Positions 50,557-59,251 of a DNA stretch of 64,000 bases are shown here, piece after piece. Position 1 is the stretch's first letter; the number at the start of each line of letters is the position of its first letter. The notes below the pieces were generated by a model. That model saw only the letters and a program-made list of their open reading frames with translations, was not told where the DNA came from and did no database searches. Made by a program: the position numbers and the translations under genes. Origin of the DNA: Candidatus Gastranaerophilales bacterium (GTDB lineage Bacteria; Cyanobacteriota; Vampirovibrionia; Gastranaerophilales; Gastranaerophilaceae); contig CALUVV010000001.1 of assembly GCA_944324305.1 (NCBI GenBank), forward strand, positions 310,001 to 374,000, given 5' to 3'.

Positions 50557-51675
50557 ATGAATTTTACTAATTTATTTAGTAACATAAATCCCAAAGAAGT
50601 TATCAGAAATCTGCCGGATGCGGTATTCGTGGTGGATTTTGACGGAAGAATAGTCTGGGCTAACGACAAAGCCGCAATTATTTTTGAGAGTAAAGCAGCA
50701 GATTTAAAAGGGTTAAACTTTGACGAAATAGTTGCAAACGGACTGTTTCTGGCTGATAAGTCGCATTCTAAAAGAAATTCCGTTGTTACGGGAGCTTTCA
50801 CCGTTGAAGGAAAAGAATTTTTTATAGAAATGAATGCTAAAAAATATGTTGAGCAGTATTTTATTACCATAAGAGATGTCACAGCTATGACAAACGTTCT
50901 TACAATCGCCGAAAGAACAGGAAGATTGAATAAAGAAAAAAACGTAATGTTTGTTAAGCTTTCAAATGAAATTAAATCGCCTATTCAGTCAATAATCGGA
51001 TTTTCACAGGCTCTTTTAGACGGGCTGGGCGGTGAGATTAACGAAAAACAGAACAAATATGTTAAAATTATCAATAAAAATTCTACTGAATTGCTGCATT
51101 TTATGGAAAAATTCATAGAATTTGCACAGGCAGAATCTTCTTTGTTCAACTGCGACAACCAGACATTTGACTTATCGAATACAATACAGGCTGTTGTTAA
51201 AAATAATGAAAATGCATTAAATGCAAAAAATTTAACCGTTAACTATGACTTTGAAGAATTTAATAAAAAAGCTGTATTCAGTGATGAGAACTGCGTAAAA
51301 ATTATTTTACAAAATATTCTTGAAACATCAATAAAATTAACTGATGTCGGTTCAATTACGATTAAAGTCGACCATCCTGAAATGGATGCTGTTGAAAGAT
51401 GCGGAGCAAAAATTCTTAACGACGCTAACAGTTTTTCTTATGTAAGAATTGCAATAACAGATACCGGTATGGGACTTGCCGAATCAGAACAGGAAGGTAT
51501 TTTTGAACCTTATACACAGCTTGATAAAGCCCATAAGAAAACAATTCTGCGTTCTATAACACTCGGGACTGCCTACACAATGCTTAAACGTATGGGCGGT
51601 GCCGTATGGGTTAATTCGGAAGTAATGAAAGGGTCGACTTTCTGTATAATTTTACCTGTTGAAAGGGAAATATAA
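50557..51675 (+). CDS. PAS-domain histidine kinase-like protein lacking the phospho-acceptor His
   Basis: 372 residues. PAS domain at residues 15-110 (LPDAVFVVDFDGRIVWANDKA). The dimerisation helix reads KLSNEIKSPIQSIIGF, where the usual S-H-E-(L)-R-T-P-L has Asn (residue 137) instead of His. The ATPase domain keeps DTGMGL but the N-box (QNILETSIKLT) has lost its second Asn and the G2 region (LGTAYTMLKRMGG) is altered. Hence it is probably a pseudokinase, perhaps an allosteric sensor, with no response regulator beside it. Followed by an ABC ATPase gene 15 bases on. Confidence 0.8.
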   Translation: MNFTNLFSNINPKEVIRNLPDAVFVVDFDGRIVWANDKAAIIFESKAADLKGLNFDEIVANGLFLADKSHSKRNSVVTGAFTVEGKEFFIEMNAKKYVEQYFITIRDVTAMTNVLTIAERTGRLNKEKNVMFVKLSNEIKSPIQSIIGFSQALLDGLGGEINEKQNKYVKIINKNSTELLHFMEKFIEFAQAESSLFNCDNQTFDLSNTIQAVVKNNENALNAKNLTVNYDFEEFNKKAVFSDENCVKIILQNILETSIKLTDVGSITIKVDHPEMDAVERCGAKILNDANSFSYVRIAITDTGMGLAESEQEGIFEPYTQLDKAHKKTILRSITLGTAYTMLKRMGGAVWVNSEVMKGSTFCIILPVEREI

Positions 51676-51690
51676 GTAAAGAGGGCAAAA

Positions 51691-52689
51691 ATGAGTAATG
51701 TTACATTAAAAAACGTTACTAAAATCTACGACACAAAAAAAGTTATAGATAACGTTGATTTAACTATTAATGATAAAGAATTTGTAGTTCTTGTCGGGGC
51801 TTCGGGATGCGGGAAATCAACACTTTTAAGAATGATTGCGGGACTTGAAGATATAACCGGAGGTGAAATCTTTATCGGCGATAAAAAGGTTAACGACGTA
51901 CACCCGAAAGACAGAGATATTGCTTTTGTATTCCAGAGTTACGCTCTCTATCCCCACATGACGGTTAGAGAAAATATTGCTTTCGGTCTTAAAATGAGAA
52001 AAATTGATAAGGATACTATTGACAAAAAAGTACGGGAAGCCGCAGAAATTCTCGATTTGGGAGAATATCTGGACAGAAAGCCTAAACAGCTTTCAGGCGG
52101 TCAAAGACAGCGCGTTGCTCTCGGACGCGCTATTGTAAGAAACCCTAAAGTATTTCTTATGGATGAGCCTTTATCAAATTTAGATGCAAAATTACGCGTA
52201 CAAATGCGCTCTGAAATAAAAAAACTGCACGAAAAATTACAAACGACATTTATCTATGTAACACACGATCAGACAGAAGCTCTTACAATGGGTGACAGGG
52301 TTGTGGTACTCGATAAAGGAGTAATTCAACAGGCAGCAAGCCCCGAAGAAATTTATAATAACCCGGCAAACACTTTTGTGGCAGGTTTTGTGGGTTCTCC
52401 GCAGATGAACTTTATTGACAGCAAAGACTTTCCGTTTGAAACAAAAGAGAACGTAATTGTCGGAATTCGTCCCGAAAAAATGGTTTGCGGCGGAGAAATA
52501 AAACTTAATGTTGATATTGAAATAACAGAACTTTTAGGAAGCGAAAAAATAGCATACTTTAATATTGGCGGCAGAAAATGTTCGGCCAAACTTCCTGCTG
52601 ACTATAATATTGACAGTACTCTGGAATTAAGTATAAACCCGAAAGATTTATACTTCTTTGACGCGCAGACAGGAAACAGAGTATATTAA
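51691..52689 (+). CDS. Sugar ABC transporter ATP-binding protein (UgpC/MsmK/MalK type)
   Basis: 332 residues. Walker A GASGCGKSTLL, signature LSGGQRQRVALGRAI, Walker B VFLMDEPLSNLDA, H-loop YVTHDQTEA, and a C-terminal TOBE/regulatory domain (VIVGIRPEKM). Serves CUT1 transporters; in Gram-positives one such ATPase powers several. The orphan permease at 23295 may be one of its partners. Ribosome binding site AAGAGGG. Confidence 0.92.
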   Translation: MSNVTLKNVTKIYDTKKVIDNVDLTINDKEFVVLVGASGCGKSTLLRMIAGLEDITGGEIFIGDKKVNDVHPKDRDIAFVFQSYALYPHMTVRENIAFGLKMRKIDKDTIDKKVREAAEILDLGEYLDRKPKQLSGGQRQRVALGRAIVRNPKVFLMDEPLSNLDAKLRVQMRSEIKKLHEKLQTTFIYVTHDQTEALTMGDRVVVLDKGVIQQAASPEEIYNNPANTFVAGFVGSPQMNFIDSKDFPFETKENVIVGIRPEKMVCGGEIKLNVDIEITELLGSEKIAYFNIGGRKCSAKLPADYNIDSTLELSINPKDLYFFDAQTGNRVY

Positions 52690-52847
52690 TCTCTGTAATT
52701 GCAATCATCTTCCACCCATATAATCGTTATATTAAGCGGTTTTGCAAAAGGGTTTACCGTATGAATACCAGAAAAAGTGTTTTGCGCTATTGAATCGTAA
52801 AACTTAATTTTTTCGGATAATTTTTTGGTATAATCTAATAAATTCAT
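52686..52847 (-). CDS. 53-residue protein, function unknown
   Basis: An ORF not overlapping any other gene except for four bases of stop codon. It starts at ATG 52847 with AGGG ten bases upstream. The product runs MNLLDYTKKLSEKIKFYDS, then an aromatic beta-like stretch NITIIWVEDDCNYRD. Coding potential is suggested by charged/hydrophobic balance only. Confidence 0.45.
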   Translation of the reverse strand: MNLLDYTKKLSEKIKFYDSIAQNTFSGIHTVNPFAKPLNITIIWVEDDCNYRD

Positions 52848-53002
52848 AATTCAATTCCCTGCTTATACATAATCTATTATCAATGTTTTTTGCCCGGGTA
52901 TAATCCGACTTAGGAGCTATAATTATCAATATTTAATAGTTAATACGGGTAATATCATCTTCCGTAAAAAGTTTTTAAAATACTTCAACGGAGGTTAAAA
53001 CA

Positions 53003-53581
53003 ATGACAGATAGAAGGCTTAAAGGAACTAAAACAGAACAAAACTTAATCAATGCATTTGCAGGCGAGTCTCAGGCAAGAAACAGATATACATATTTTGC
53101 AAAAAAAGCAAAAGAAGAAGGTTATGAACAAATTTCCGAAATTTTTTGCATGACTGCCGATAACGAAAAAGAACATGCAAAATTATTTTATGAATACTTA
53201 GGAGATATAAGAGGGCACGTCGATGCCGAATATCCGTTTGAGCTGGGTACAACCGAAGAAAATCTTGAAAGTGCAGCAGCTGGTGAAAAAGAAGAATGGT
53301 CTTTTCTTTATGCCGACGGTGAAAAAACAGCACGTGAAGAAGGATTTGACGATATTGCAGACACTTTCCACTATGTAATTGAAGCAGAAAAGCATCACGA
53401 ACAGCGATACTTAAAACTGCTTGAAAATATTAAAAATGATACCGTATTTTCAAAAGAAAAAGAAACATATTGGATGTGCAGAGAATGCGGCTACGTTCAC
53501 CATGGAAAATCCGCCCCGAAAAAATGCCCGAACTGTCATCATCCGCAGGCATATTTTCAGGTTTTATGCGAAAATTATTAG
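53003..53581 (+). CDS. rbr: Rubrerythrin
   Basis: 192 residues. N-terminal di-iron four-helix bundle: LINAFAGESQARNRYTYFA, MTADNEKEHAKLF (E-x-x-H), then YVIEAEKHHEQRY (E-x-x-H). C-terminal rubredoxin-like iron site: WMCRECGYVHHGKSAPKKCPNCHH (two C-x-x-C). Reduces hydrogen peroxide in anaerobes. Ribosome binding site GGAGGTT. Two copies of a palindromic repeat follow the gene. Confidence 0.95.
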   Translation: MTDRRLKGTKTEQNLINAFAGESQARNRYTYFAKKAKEEGYEQISEIFCMTADNEKEHAKLFYEYLGDIRGHVDAEYPFELGTTEENLESAAAGEKEEWSFLYADGEKTAREEGFDDIADTFHYVIEAEKHHEQRYLKLLENIKNDTVFSKEKETYWMCRECGYVHHGKSAPKKCPNCHHPQAYFQVLCENY

Positions 53582-53674
53582 GAGCGTAGCCGCTCCACCC
53601 ACCATTTGGGTTATGCATAAGTTTATACAATCTTAACTAAAGAAGAAGCGTGCCGCTCCACCCGCCATTTGGGT
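53582..53674 (+). repeat. Two-copy palindromic repeat after rubrerythrin
   Basis: Copies at about 53582-53611 and 53646-53674 share GCCGCTCCACCC-(A/G)-CCATTTGGGT. Copy 1 folds into GGAGCG/CGCTCC and ACCC/GGGT hairpins. Possible REP-like elements or mRNA 3' end stabilisers. Confidence 0.7.
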
Positions 53675-53756
53675 ATAACCATAAAACATTAACATTGTAA
53701 CATTTTCCCGAAATCCTTTAAATTTATACATTTTAATCGTATAATCTTATCAGGTT

Positions 53757-56700
53757 ATGGGCAGGAATTTCAAAATTTTAATAACATTATTAGCATTAAC
53801 GGTTTTGTACGGTGCCTATTACCGCGGCATACCTGCTGTTGTTAATCTGCCGAAACGAGTTCATCTTATCGAACAGACGGTTTTGAATGAAGCAGGTTAT
53901 AAAATTGACCTTAAAAATCCTTCTTTAAAAATGGGATTAATTCCGTCCGTTTGGGTTAAGGCCGATAATTTTGCAATCTTGAACGACGACGGTTCTAAAG
54001 CTCTTGAAATTCAAAATCCTTATATTAATATAAGGATTTTACCGCTTATATTTAAAGAATTGGATATCAAACATTTTTCAGCAGATAATATTAACGCAAA
54101 TTTAGTGTTTGACACGGATTCCAAACTCAAGCTGGGGCAATATCCGCTTGAAACGGAAATAAAAACACCGCTCAAACTTAAGCATGCGGCAATTTATCTT
54201 GACGGTTACAAAGTAAACCTTGATGATAAAGTTCAGTCAAAAAAGATTAATCTCGACGGGAAATACTTAACGGTTAAGGATTTTACCTTTGACAAACATT
54301 TGAATTTTTCTACCATTGCAGATATGAAAGCAGGCGTAAGAAAAACTTTAATTAATGCCGATGTTGATTTGAAACTTCCGGTTAACCAAATCTCCGACGA
54401 TCAATGCGATATTTCGGGGCATATTGTAAACCTTAATTTATCGGATTTTTCGATTTATGCAAAATCTCTTTCAAAAAACAAAATAAAATCTCTGTCGGGG
54501 ATAATAAATTTTACGGCTAAAACAGAAACCGCCGCCGATAATCATAAACAGATTAAAACCAATCTTTACGTTAATAACCTCGGGATTTTGAAAGATGATA
54601 CAGCAGAATCAATTTACTTTAAAGATAAACTTACTGTAAAAACAGATATTAATACAATTAAAAACGGTATTGAAATAAATGAGATGAAAATATCAGGCAA
54701 AGGCATAAGTGCTTTTACATCAGGAAAAATTACAAAATTAAACTCAAAACTGCCTGATTTGGATTTGAAAGTTACCGTAAATAAATCAAAGGCGGAAAAT
54801 ATTATTTCCTTGCTTCCGGGCGAGCCGGATTTGTCGCCTGATATTAATCTTCTTCTCCTGAAGAAAACAGGTTTTTGGGGCGATGCTGCAGGAAATCTCG
54901 AAATTAAAGGGAAAGCGGATTTTCCTGATGTATACGGAAACATTCTTGTTGCAAACGCTTACATGGTTAAACCAATTCCAAACGCTGACAAAGCAGTCAT
55001 AAAAATAGCTTTTAACGGCGATAAGCTGAATTTAGATGTCAAAGTTCCGACCTCGCAGACAGAAACAGTCTTTGTAAAAGGACCTATTAATCTTTTCAAT
55101 GATAAATATGCGGATTTAAATATTACAAGTACAGATAACGTCGACCTTAAAACAGCACAAATCGTGTTAAACCCGCTGCATGAAATTTTGCACTTCGATA
55201 TCGGTCCCGTTCCCATTATGGATATTAAAGGTAAAGGCGGAATAAATCTTCATGTAATAGGTACAAGAGAAAACCCGCACGGCTGGGGGCAATTCCGATT
55301 TAAAAACGCAACAGTATCTTTTCTTGATATTCATAATATGCTATTAACAAACGGGTCGGGAACTCTTGATTTTGATAATCAGAATACATTTTTTCAAACC
55401 AAATCGGCATCTCTTAACGGAAAACCTGTTTCAGTCAAAGGTACCTGTTCGCTTATCGGAGAACTAAATTTTGATGTGCTGGCACACGGCCAGGATTTAG
55501 GTAAACTGCTAAAAACAGTAAAAACATCCCCGATGCTTGCTGATATTCAAAAGCTGATTGAACCCGTTGAAAACGCAAACGGTCCTGCTAATCTTACAAT
55601 AAATCTCACAGGTAAAGTTAAAAACCCCAAAGATATTGTTTTTAACAAAAACCTTTTTGCAAAAGGAAAAATTGAACTGCTTTCAGATAATATTAAGATT
55701 AAAGGAGTTCCAGCTTCAATTTCAAAAACTTCGGGCGTTGTAAATTTTATCAACACCGATGCGGACTTTAAACTTGCTTCAAACCTTGATAAGTCGCAAA
55801 TTAAAATAGAAGGAAAAATTAAAGATAACAATACTGAGATTAAATTTGCTTCCGGCAAATTTAATCTCGGCGACGGTTTAAATACTCTGCCCGCTTCGGT
55901 TAAAGTTCCTTACAAAAAAGACCTTGCAGCTATTAATACAAGCTTTACGGGCAGATACAACGGAAGTATTCAGGATATTAATTTTGACAACATTTATCTG
56001 AAAGGAAAAATTTATTCGGATAAATCATCAAAGAGCGTAATTGTTGTGGATAACAGTTCTTTTGAACTTAATAACTCAACATTTAAACTTCCTCTTTTGA
56101 AAGGCACTTTTAAAAACAGTCCTTACAATATTTCATTAAATATTTCAAAAATGTTCAGTCCGCAAAGAGTTGTCAACGGAAACTGCAAGATAACCTCACT
56201 GGATTTGAACCTTATTAACGATAATGCTCTGCAATATATTCTTCCGCCTGAAACTGCCAAACAGCTTAAAGATATTGATTTTCTGAACGGAAATATAAAC
56301 CTTGCCGCAAAAATTAAAAATAATAACCTTAATGCATATACAAAACTTGATGACATAAGTCTGCTATACAAGCCGAAACGTATTAAACTTACAATAAACA
56401 GCGGCGATATGCTGTTAAGAAATAATCTCCTTCGCCTTAATAAAATTAATGCACTGCTAGGAAAGATGCCTGTATTTATAAACGGAGAAATTGCAAACGT
56501 TCAAAAAAATCCTAACCTTAATCTTTACGTAAATGCAAAACCCAATCAGGAATTCTTTGACCAGTTCTTTAATAACAAATCCGTTTATCCTATAAAATTA
56601 AAAGGAGATGCAATTTTAACATCCTATCTCAGAGGGACAGCCGGATATTTAAATGCAAAATCAACATTCAATATTTCGGATAATTCAAGTTTATATTATA

Positions 56701-58211
56701 TGGGAGCTTCAATCGGAGATGCGGAAAATCCGGTAAAAATAACAGCAGACACGACTTATTCTCCTGACAGATTAAGAATTAACAACTTCCAATATGACAA
56801 AATTATAACTTCTCAAAATAACAGACCTTTTGTTAACCCGCAGCTTACCGCACAGGGTACTATTAACTTAATAAGCGATAATATTATAGGATTTAACAAT
56901 TTCAGAGTTAAAACACAAACACCTACAGATGCAAAAATATTTAACATAATTTTCCGCAAACCTTTTATGAAACAAGGAGTATTCACATCTGACCTTATAT
57001 TAAACGGGACTTCCGTTAATCCGAAAATAAAAGGGGAAATGGATATTACAAGTATTGATATTCCGTTCTTCGATTCAACCATCAGAGATATAAATCTTGA
57101 TTTCAAAAATGATAAAATAATTATAGAAAGCAAAGGAACAGTAGTTACAAACGATGTTTACCTCGACGCTGTTGTAAAAAATCAACTCATACCGCCTTAC
57201 ACGGTTCAAGACCTAAAAGTTAAACTTGCAGATCTGAATATTAATAAAATAACAGATACTTTACGGGACATTGAAGCAGAAGCAACCAGAAATCCTGCCT
57301 ATGGAACTAACAGCAATATCCCTCCATTCGATATAACACAGCTTATAATTAATAAAGCAGATATACAAGCTGATAAAATAAAGGTTAGGAATATAAATGC
57401 TGATAATTTCAGCGCAAACCTTACTCTTGATAAACAAGGAACGGTCGAAACCAAAAATTTTAAGTTCAATATTGCCGAAGGAACAGTTAACGGAAACTTT
57501 AACCATAATCTTAAAAGCCATAAAACAAATCTGGACATAAATCTAAATAAAGCAAATGCATTGATTATGTCAGAGGCATTATTTGATTTAAAAGGTCAAG
57601 TTTACGGATCTGTTAACGGAGAGTTTAATTTAAACTGTACGGGAGCTTCTCAGGAACAATGTTTTAGAACACTTTCAGGCGAAGGAACATTCGAAATTGC
57701 AGACGGGAAAATGCCCAAACTCGGATCGCTCGAATATCTTTTGAAAGCCGGAAATTTATTGAAAGGCGGTTTCACCGGACTTTCTATAAACAGCCTTATA
57801 GATTTAATCACTCCGCTGAAAACAGGAAACTTTGACAGTATATCAGGAAATATTCACATAAGCGAAGGAACTGCCGATAAAATTAATATTTATTCTGACG
57901 GTCACGATCTTAATATGTATATGACAGGTTCATATAATCTTCTTACATCAATTGCTGATATGAAAATTTACGGTAGTCTTTCAAAAAACATTACAACAGT
58001 TTTCGGCAAAATAAAAAATGCGTCTTTAAATACTTTGTTTAATACAATCCCCGGAATAAACGATGCAACAGAAAAATTGCTTCTGCAGGAAGATATAAGC
58101 AGAATTCCGAATATTAAAGACGCTACAAATATTTACAGAATATTTGCCGTTGATATCAATGGTGACATCAACGGCACAAATTATGTAAAAAGTTTCAAAT
58201 GGGTTAAATAA
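53757..58211 (+). CDS. Giant AsmA-like/TamB-like envelope protein
   Basis: 1,484 residues: one N-terminal membrane helix (residues 6-22, FKILITLLALTVLYGAYY), then an AsmA-like N-terminal domain (KIDLKNPSLKMGLIPSVWVKADNFAI) and a very long, repetitive beta region (repeated L-x-G-x-(I/L)-x-L, e.g. GTINLISDNIIGFNNFRV). The C-terminal part (ATEKLLLQEDISRIPN..) resembles the AsmA-like C domain. Proteins of this type bridge inner and outer membrane through the periplasm and carry phospholipids. It confirms a diderm cell. It is not in an operon. Confidence 0.85.
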   Translation: MGRNFKILITLLALTVLYGAYYRGIPAVVNLPKRVHLIEQTVLNEAGYKIDLKNPSLKMGLIPSVWVKADNFAILNDDGSKALEIQNPYINIRILPLIFKELDIKHFSADNINANLVFDTDSKLKLGQYPLETEIKTPLKLKHAAIYLDGYKVNLDDKVQSKKINLDGKYLTVKDFTFDKHLNFSTIADMKAGVRKTLINADVDLKLPVNQISDDQCDISGHIVNLNLSDFSIYAKSLSKNKIKSLSGIINFTAKTETAADNHKQIKTNLYVNNLGILKDDTAESIYFKDKLTVKTDINTIKNGIEINEMKISGKGISAFTSGKITKLNSKLPDLDLKVTVNKSKAENIISLLPGEPDLSPDINLLLLKKTGFWGDAAGNLEIKGKADFPDVYGNILVANAYMVKPIPNADKAVIKIAFNGDKLNLDVKVPTSQTETVFVKGPINLFNDKYADLNITSTDNVDLKTAQIVLNPLHEILHFDIGPVPIMDIKGKGGINLHVIGTRENPHGWGQFRFKNATVSFLDIHNMLLTNGSGTLDFDNQNTFFQTKSASLNGKPVSVKGTCSLIGELNFDVLAHGQDLGKLLKTVKTSPMLADIQKLIEPVENANGPANLTINLTGKVKNPKDIVFNKNLFAKGKIELLSDNIKIKGVPASISKTSGVVNFINTDADFKLASNLDKSQIKIEGKIKDNNTEIKFASGKFNLGDGLNTLPASVKVPYKKDLAAINTSFTGRYNGSIQDINFDNIYLKGKIYSDKSSKSVIVVDNSSFELNNSTFKLPLLKGTFKNSPYNISLNISKMFSPQRVVNGNCKITSLDLNLINDNALQYILPPETAKQLKDIDFLNGNINLAAKIKNNNLNAYTKLDDISLLYKPKRIKLTINSGDMLLRNNLLRLNKINALLGKMPVFINGEIANVQKNPNLNLYVNAKPNQEFFDQFFNNKSVYPIKLKGDAILTSYLRGTAGYLNAKSTFNISDNSSLYYMGASIGDAENPVKITADTTYSPDRLRINNFQYDKIITSQNNRPFVNPQLTAQGTINLISDNIIGFNNFRVKTQTPTDAKIFNIIFRKPFMKQGVFTSDLILNGTSVNPKIKGEMDITSIDIPFFDSTIRDINLDFKNDKIIIESKGTVVTNDVYLDAVVKNQLIPPYTVQDLKVKLADLNINKITDTLRDIEAEATRNPAYGTNSNIPPFDITQLIINKADIQADKIKVRNINADNFSANLTLDKQGTVETKNFKFNIAEGTVNGNFNHNLKSHKTNLDINLNKANALIMSEALFDLKGQVYGSVNGEFNLNCTGASQEQCFRTLSGEGTFEIADGKMPKLGSLEYLLKAGNLLKGGFTGLSINSLIDLITPLKTGNFDSISGNIHISEGTADKINIYSDGHDLNMYMTGSYNLLTSIADMKIYGSLSKNITTVFGKIKNASLNTLFNTIPGINDATEKLLLQEDISRIPNIKDATNIYRIFAVDINGDINGTNYVKSFKWVK

Positions 58212-58223
58212 AGAATACTTTGT

Positions 58224-58984
58224 TTAATATGTCATTTCCCAGTTATCATTGAGGATTTTACCGAAGCAGCCAGTCCATGCTCCGGAAGATGACGAGTAGC
58301 ACCCTTGGCTGAAACCATCTTCTCTTTGTTCATCAGTTAACGGTGCTCCACTGCCATCTACTGTACTATTATAATCATCAATTACTCCGTTATTATAAAT
58401 ATACATAATAAATAAGTCCCTGCCAACAACATTCGGTCCCTTAGCACCGTTTATGTCAACATCCAGGCAGAGAGGGAAAGTACTGTTTACTCCGTAACCG
58501 ATTGATACACCGTCAGCAAGAGTTATAAATCTTTTTTGAGTAGTGTATGGAGAAGCAGAAGAATTAATCATTCTGTAACTTCCTTTTTCAGGGAAACAAG
58601 GTGTGCTTGTACTGCCGCAGTCATTAACAATATTAAAGTAGGAAGTCCAAAAAGAATCAAAATCAGTCAACAAACCTGCTTCTTTTAAGTTCACTGCATT
58701 TTTATCTGTCTGAAATCTCACTAAAGCTTGTGATAATTGATTATAAAACTTATGAAGCTGTACAACATAAGTTTTGCGTTGATGATTTTGCATCAAAGAC
58801 GGAACAGTCATTGCCGAAACTACACCGATTATTCCTAATGTTACCAATACTTCCGCCAGAGTAAATGCGGGTTTAGGAGCTACAGAATTGCCCCCCCCCC
58901 GACTGTTTCGCAGGTAGACACATCAGCACAAGCTTTATGAAACTTATGACAAAAGAGCCTCTGCTTTGTTTTAAATACTTTCAT
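58224..58984 (-). CDS. Prepilin-like protein, interrupted by a G10 tract (phase OFF), paralogue of 41555
   Basis: ATG at 58984 after AAAGGAGCAAAA. Ten G give MKVFKTKQRLFCHKF..., ..ETVGGGAIL then stop. Eleven G give ETVGGGGNSVAPKPA and then FTLAEVLVTLGIIGVVSAMTVPSL, a 253-residue product with an unusually long leader (about 40 residues). The mature part is nearly identical to that of the 41555 gene except for short changes near the C-terminus (YGVNSTFPL vs YGLSTYFPI; STVDGSGAPL vs TSDKAPL), pointing to recent duplication or gene conversion across 16 kb. Confidence 0.75.
58891..58900 (-). repeat. G10 tract in prepilin leader (OFF by one)
   Basis: Ten C on the + strand flanked by AATTG and GAC. 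Eight, eleven or fourteen G restore the frame. Confidence 0.9.
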
Positions 58985-59035
58985 TTTTGCTCCTTTCTTT
59001 ATGTATTTAAATTATAAAGTATTTTTTTTAAAAAT

Positions 59036-59242
59036 TCAAGGTACAGGATCATACCCGCCTTCATGATATGGATGACACTTGCTAATTCTTTTTATACCAA
59101 GCCAACATCCCTTTTTAACACCGTATTTTTCTATAGCCTGACGGGTATATTCCGAACAAGTAGGATAGAAACGGCATACTGCAGGAGTGTGTTTTGAAAT
59201 TCTCTGATAGACTGAGATTAAAAATAATATAATCTGTTTCAT
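59036..59242 (-). CDS. yidD: YidD membrane protein insertion efficiency factor
   Basis: 68 residues. [33 protein letters not shown] and [18 protein letters not shown] are the YidD pattern (three Cys, HP-x-x-x-GG-x-DPVP). An amphipathic N-terminus associates with the inner membrane. Usually found by rpmH-rnpA-yidC; here it lies downstream of flhA. Confidence 0.93.
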   Translation of the reverse strand: MKQIILFLISVYQRISKHTPAVCRFYPTCSEYTRQAIEKYGVKKGCWLGIKRISKCHPYHEGGYDPVP

Positions 59243-59251
59243 ACTGTTCTG

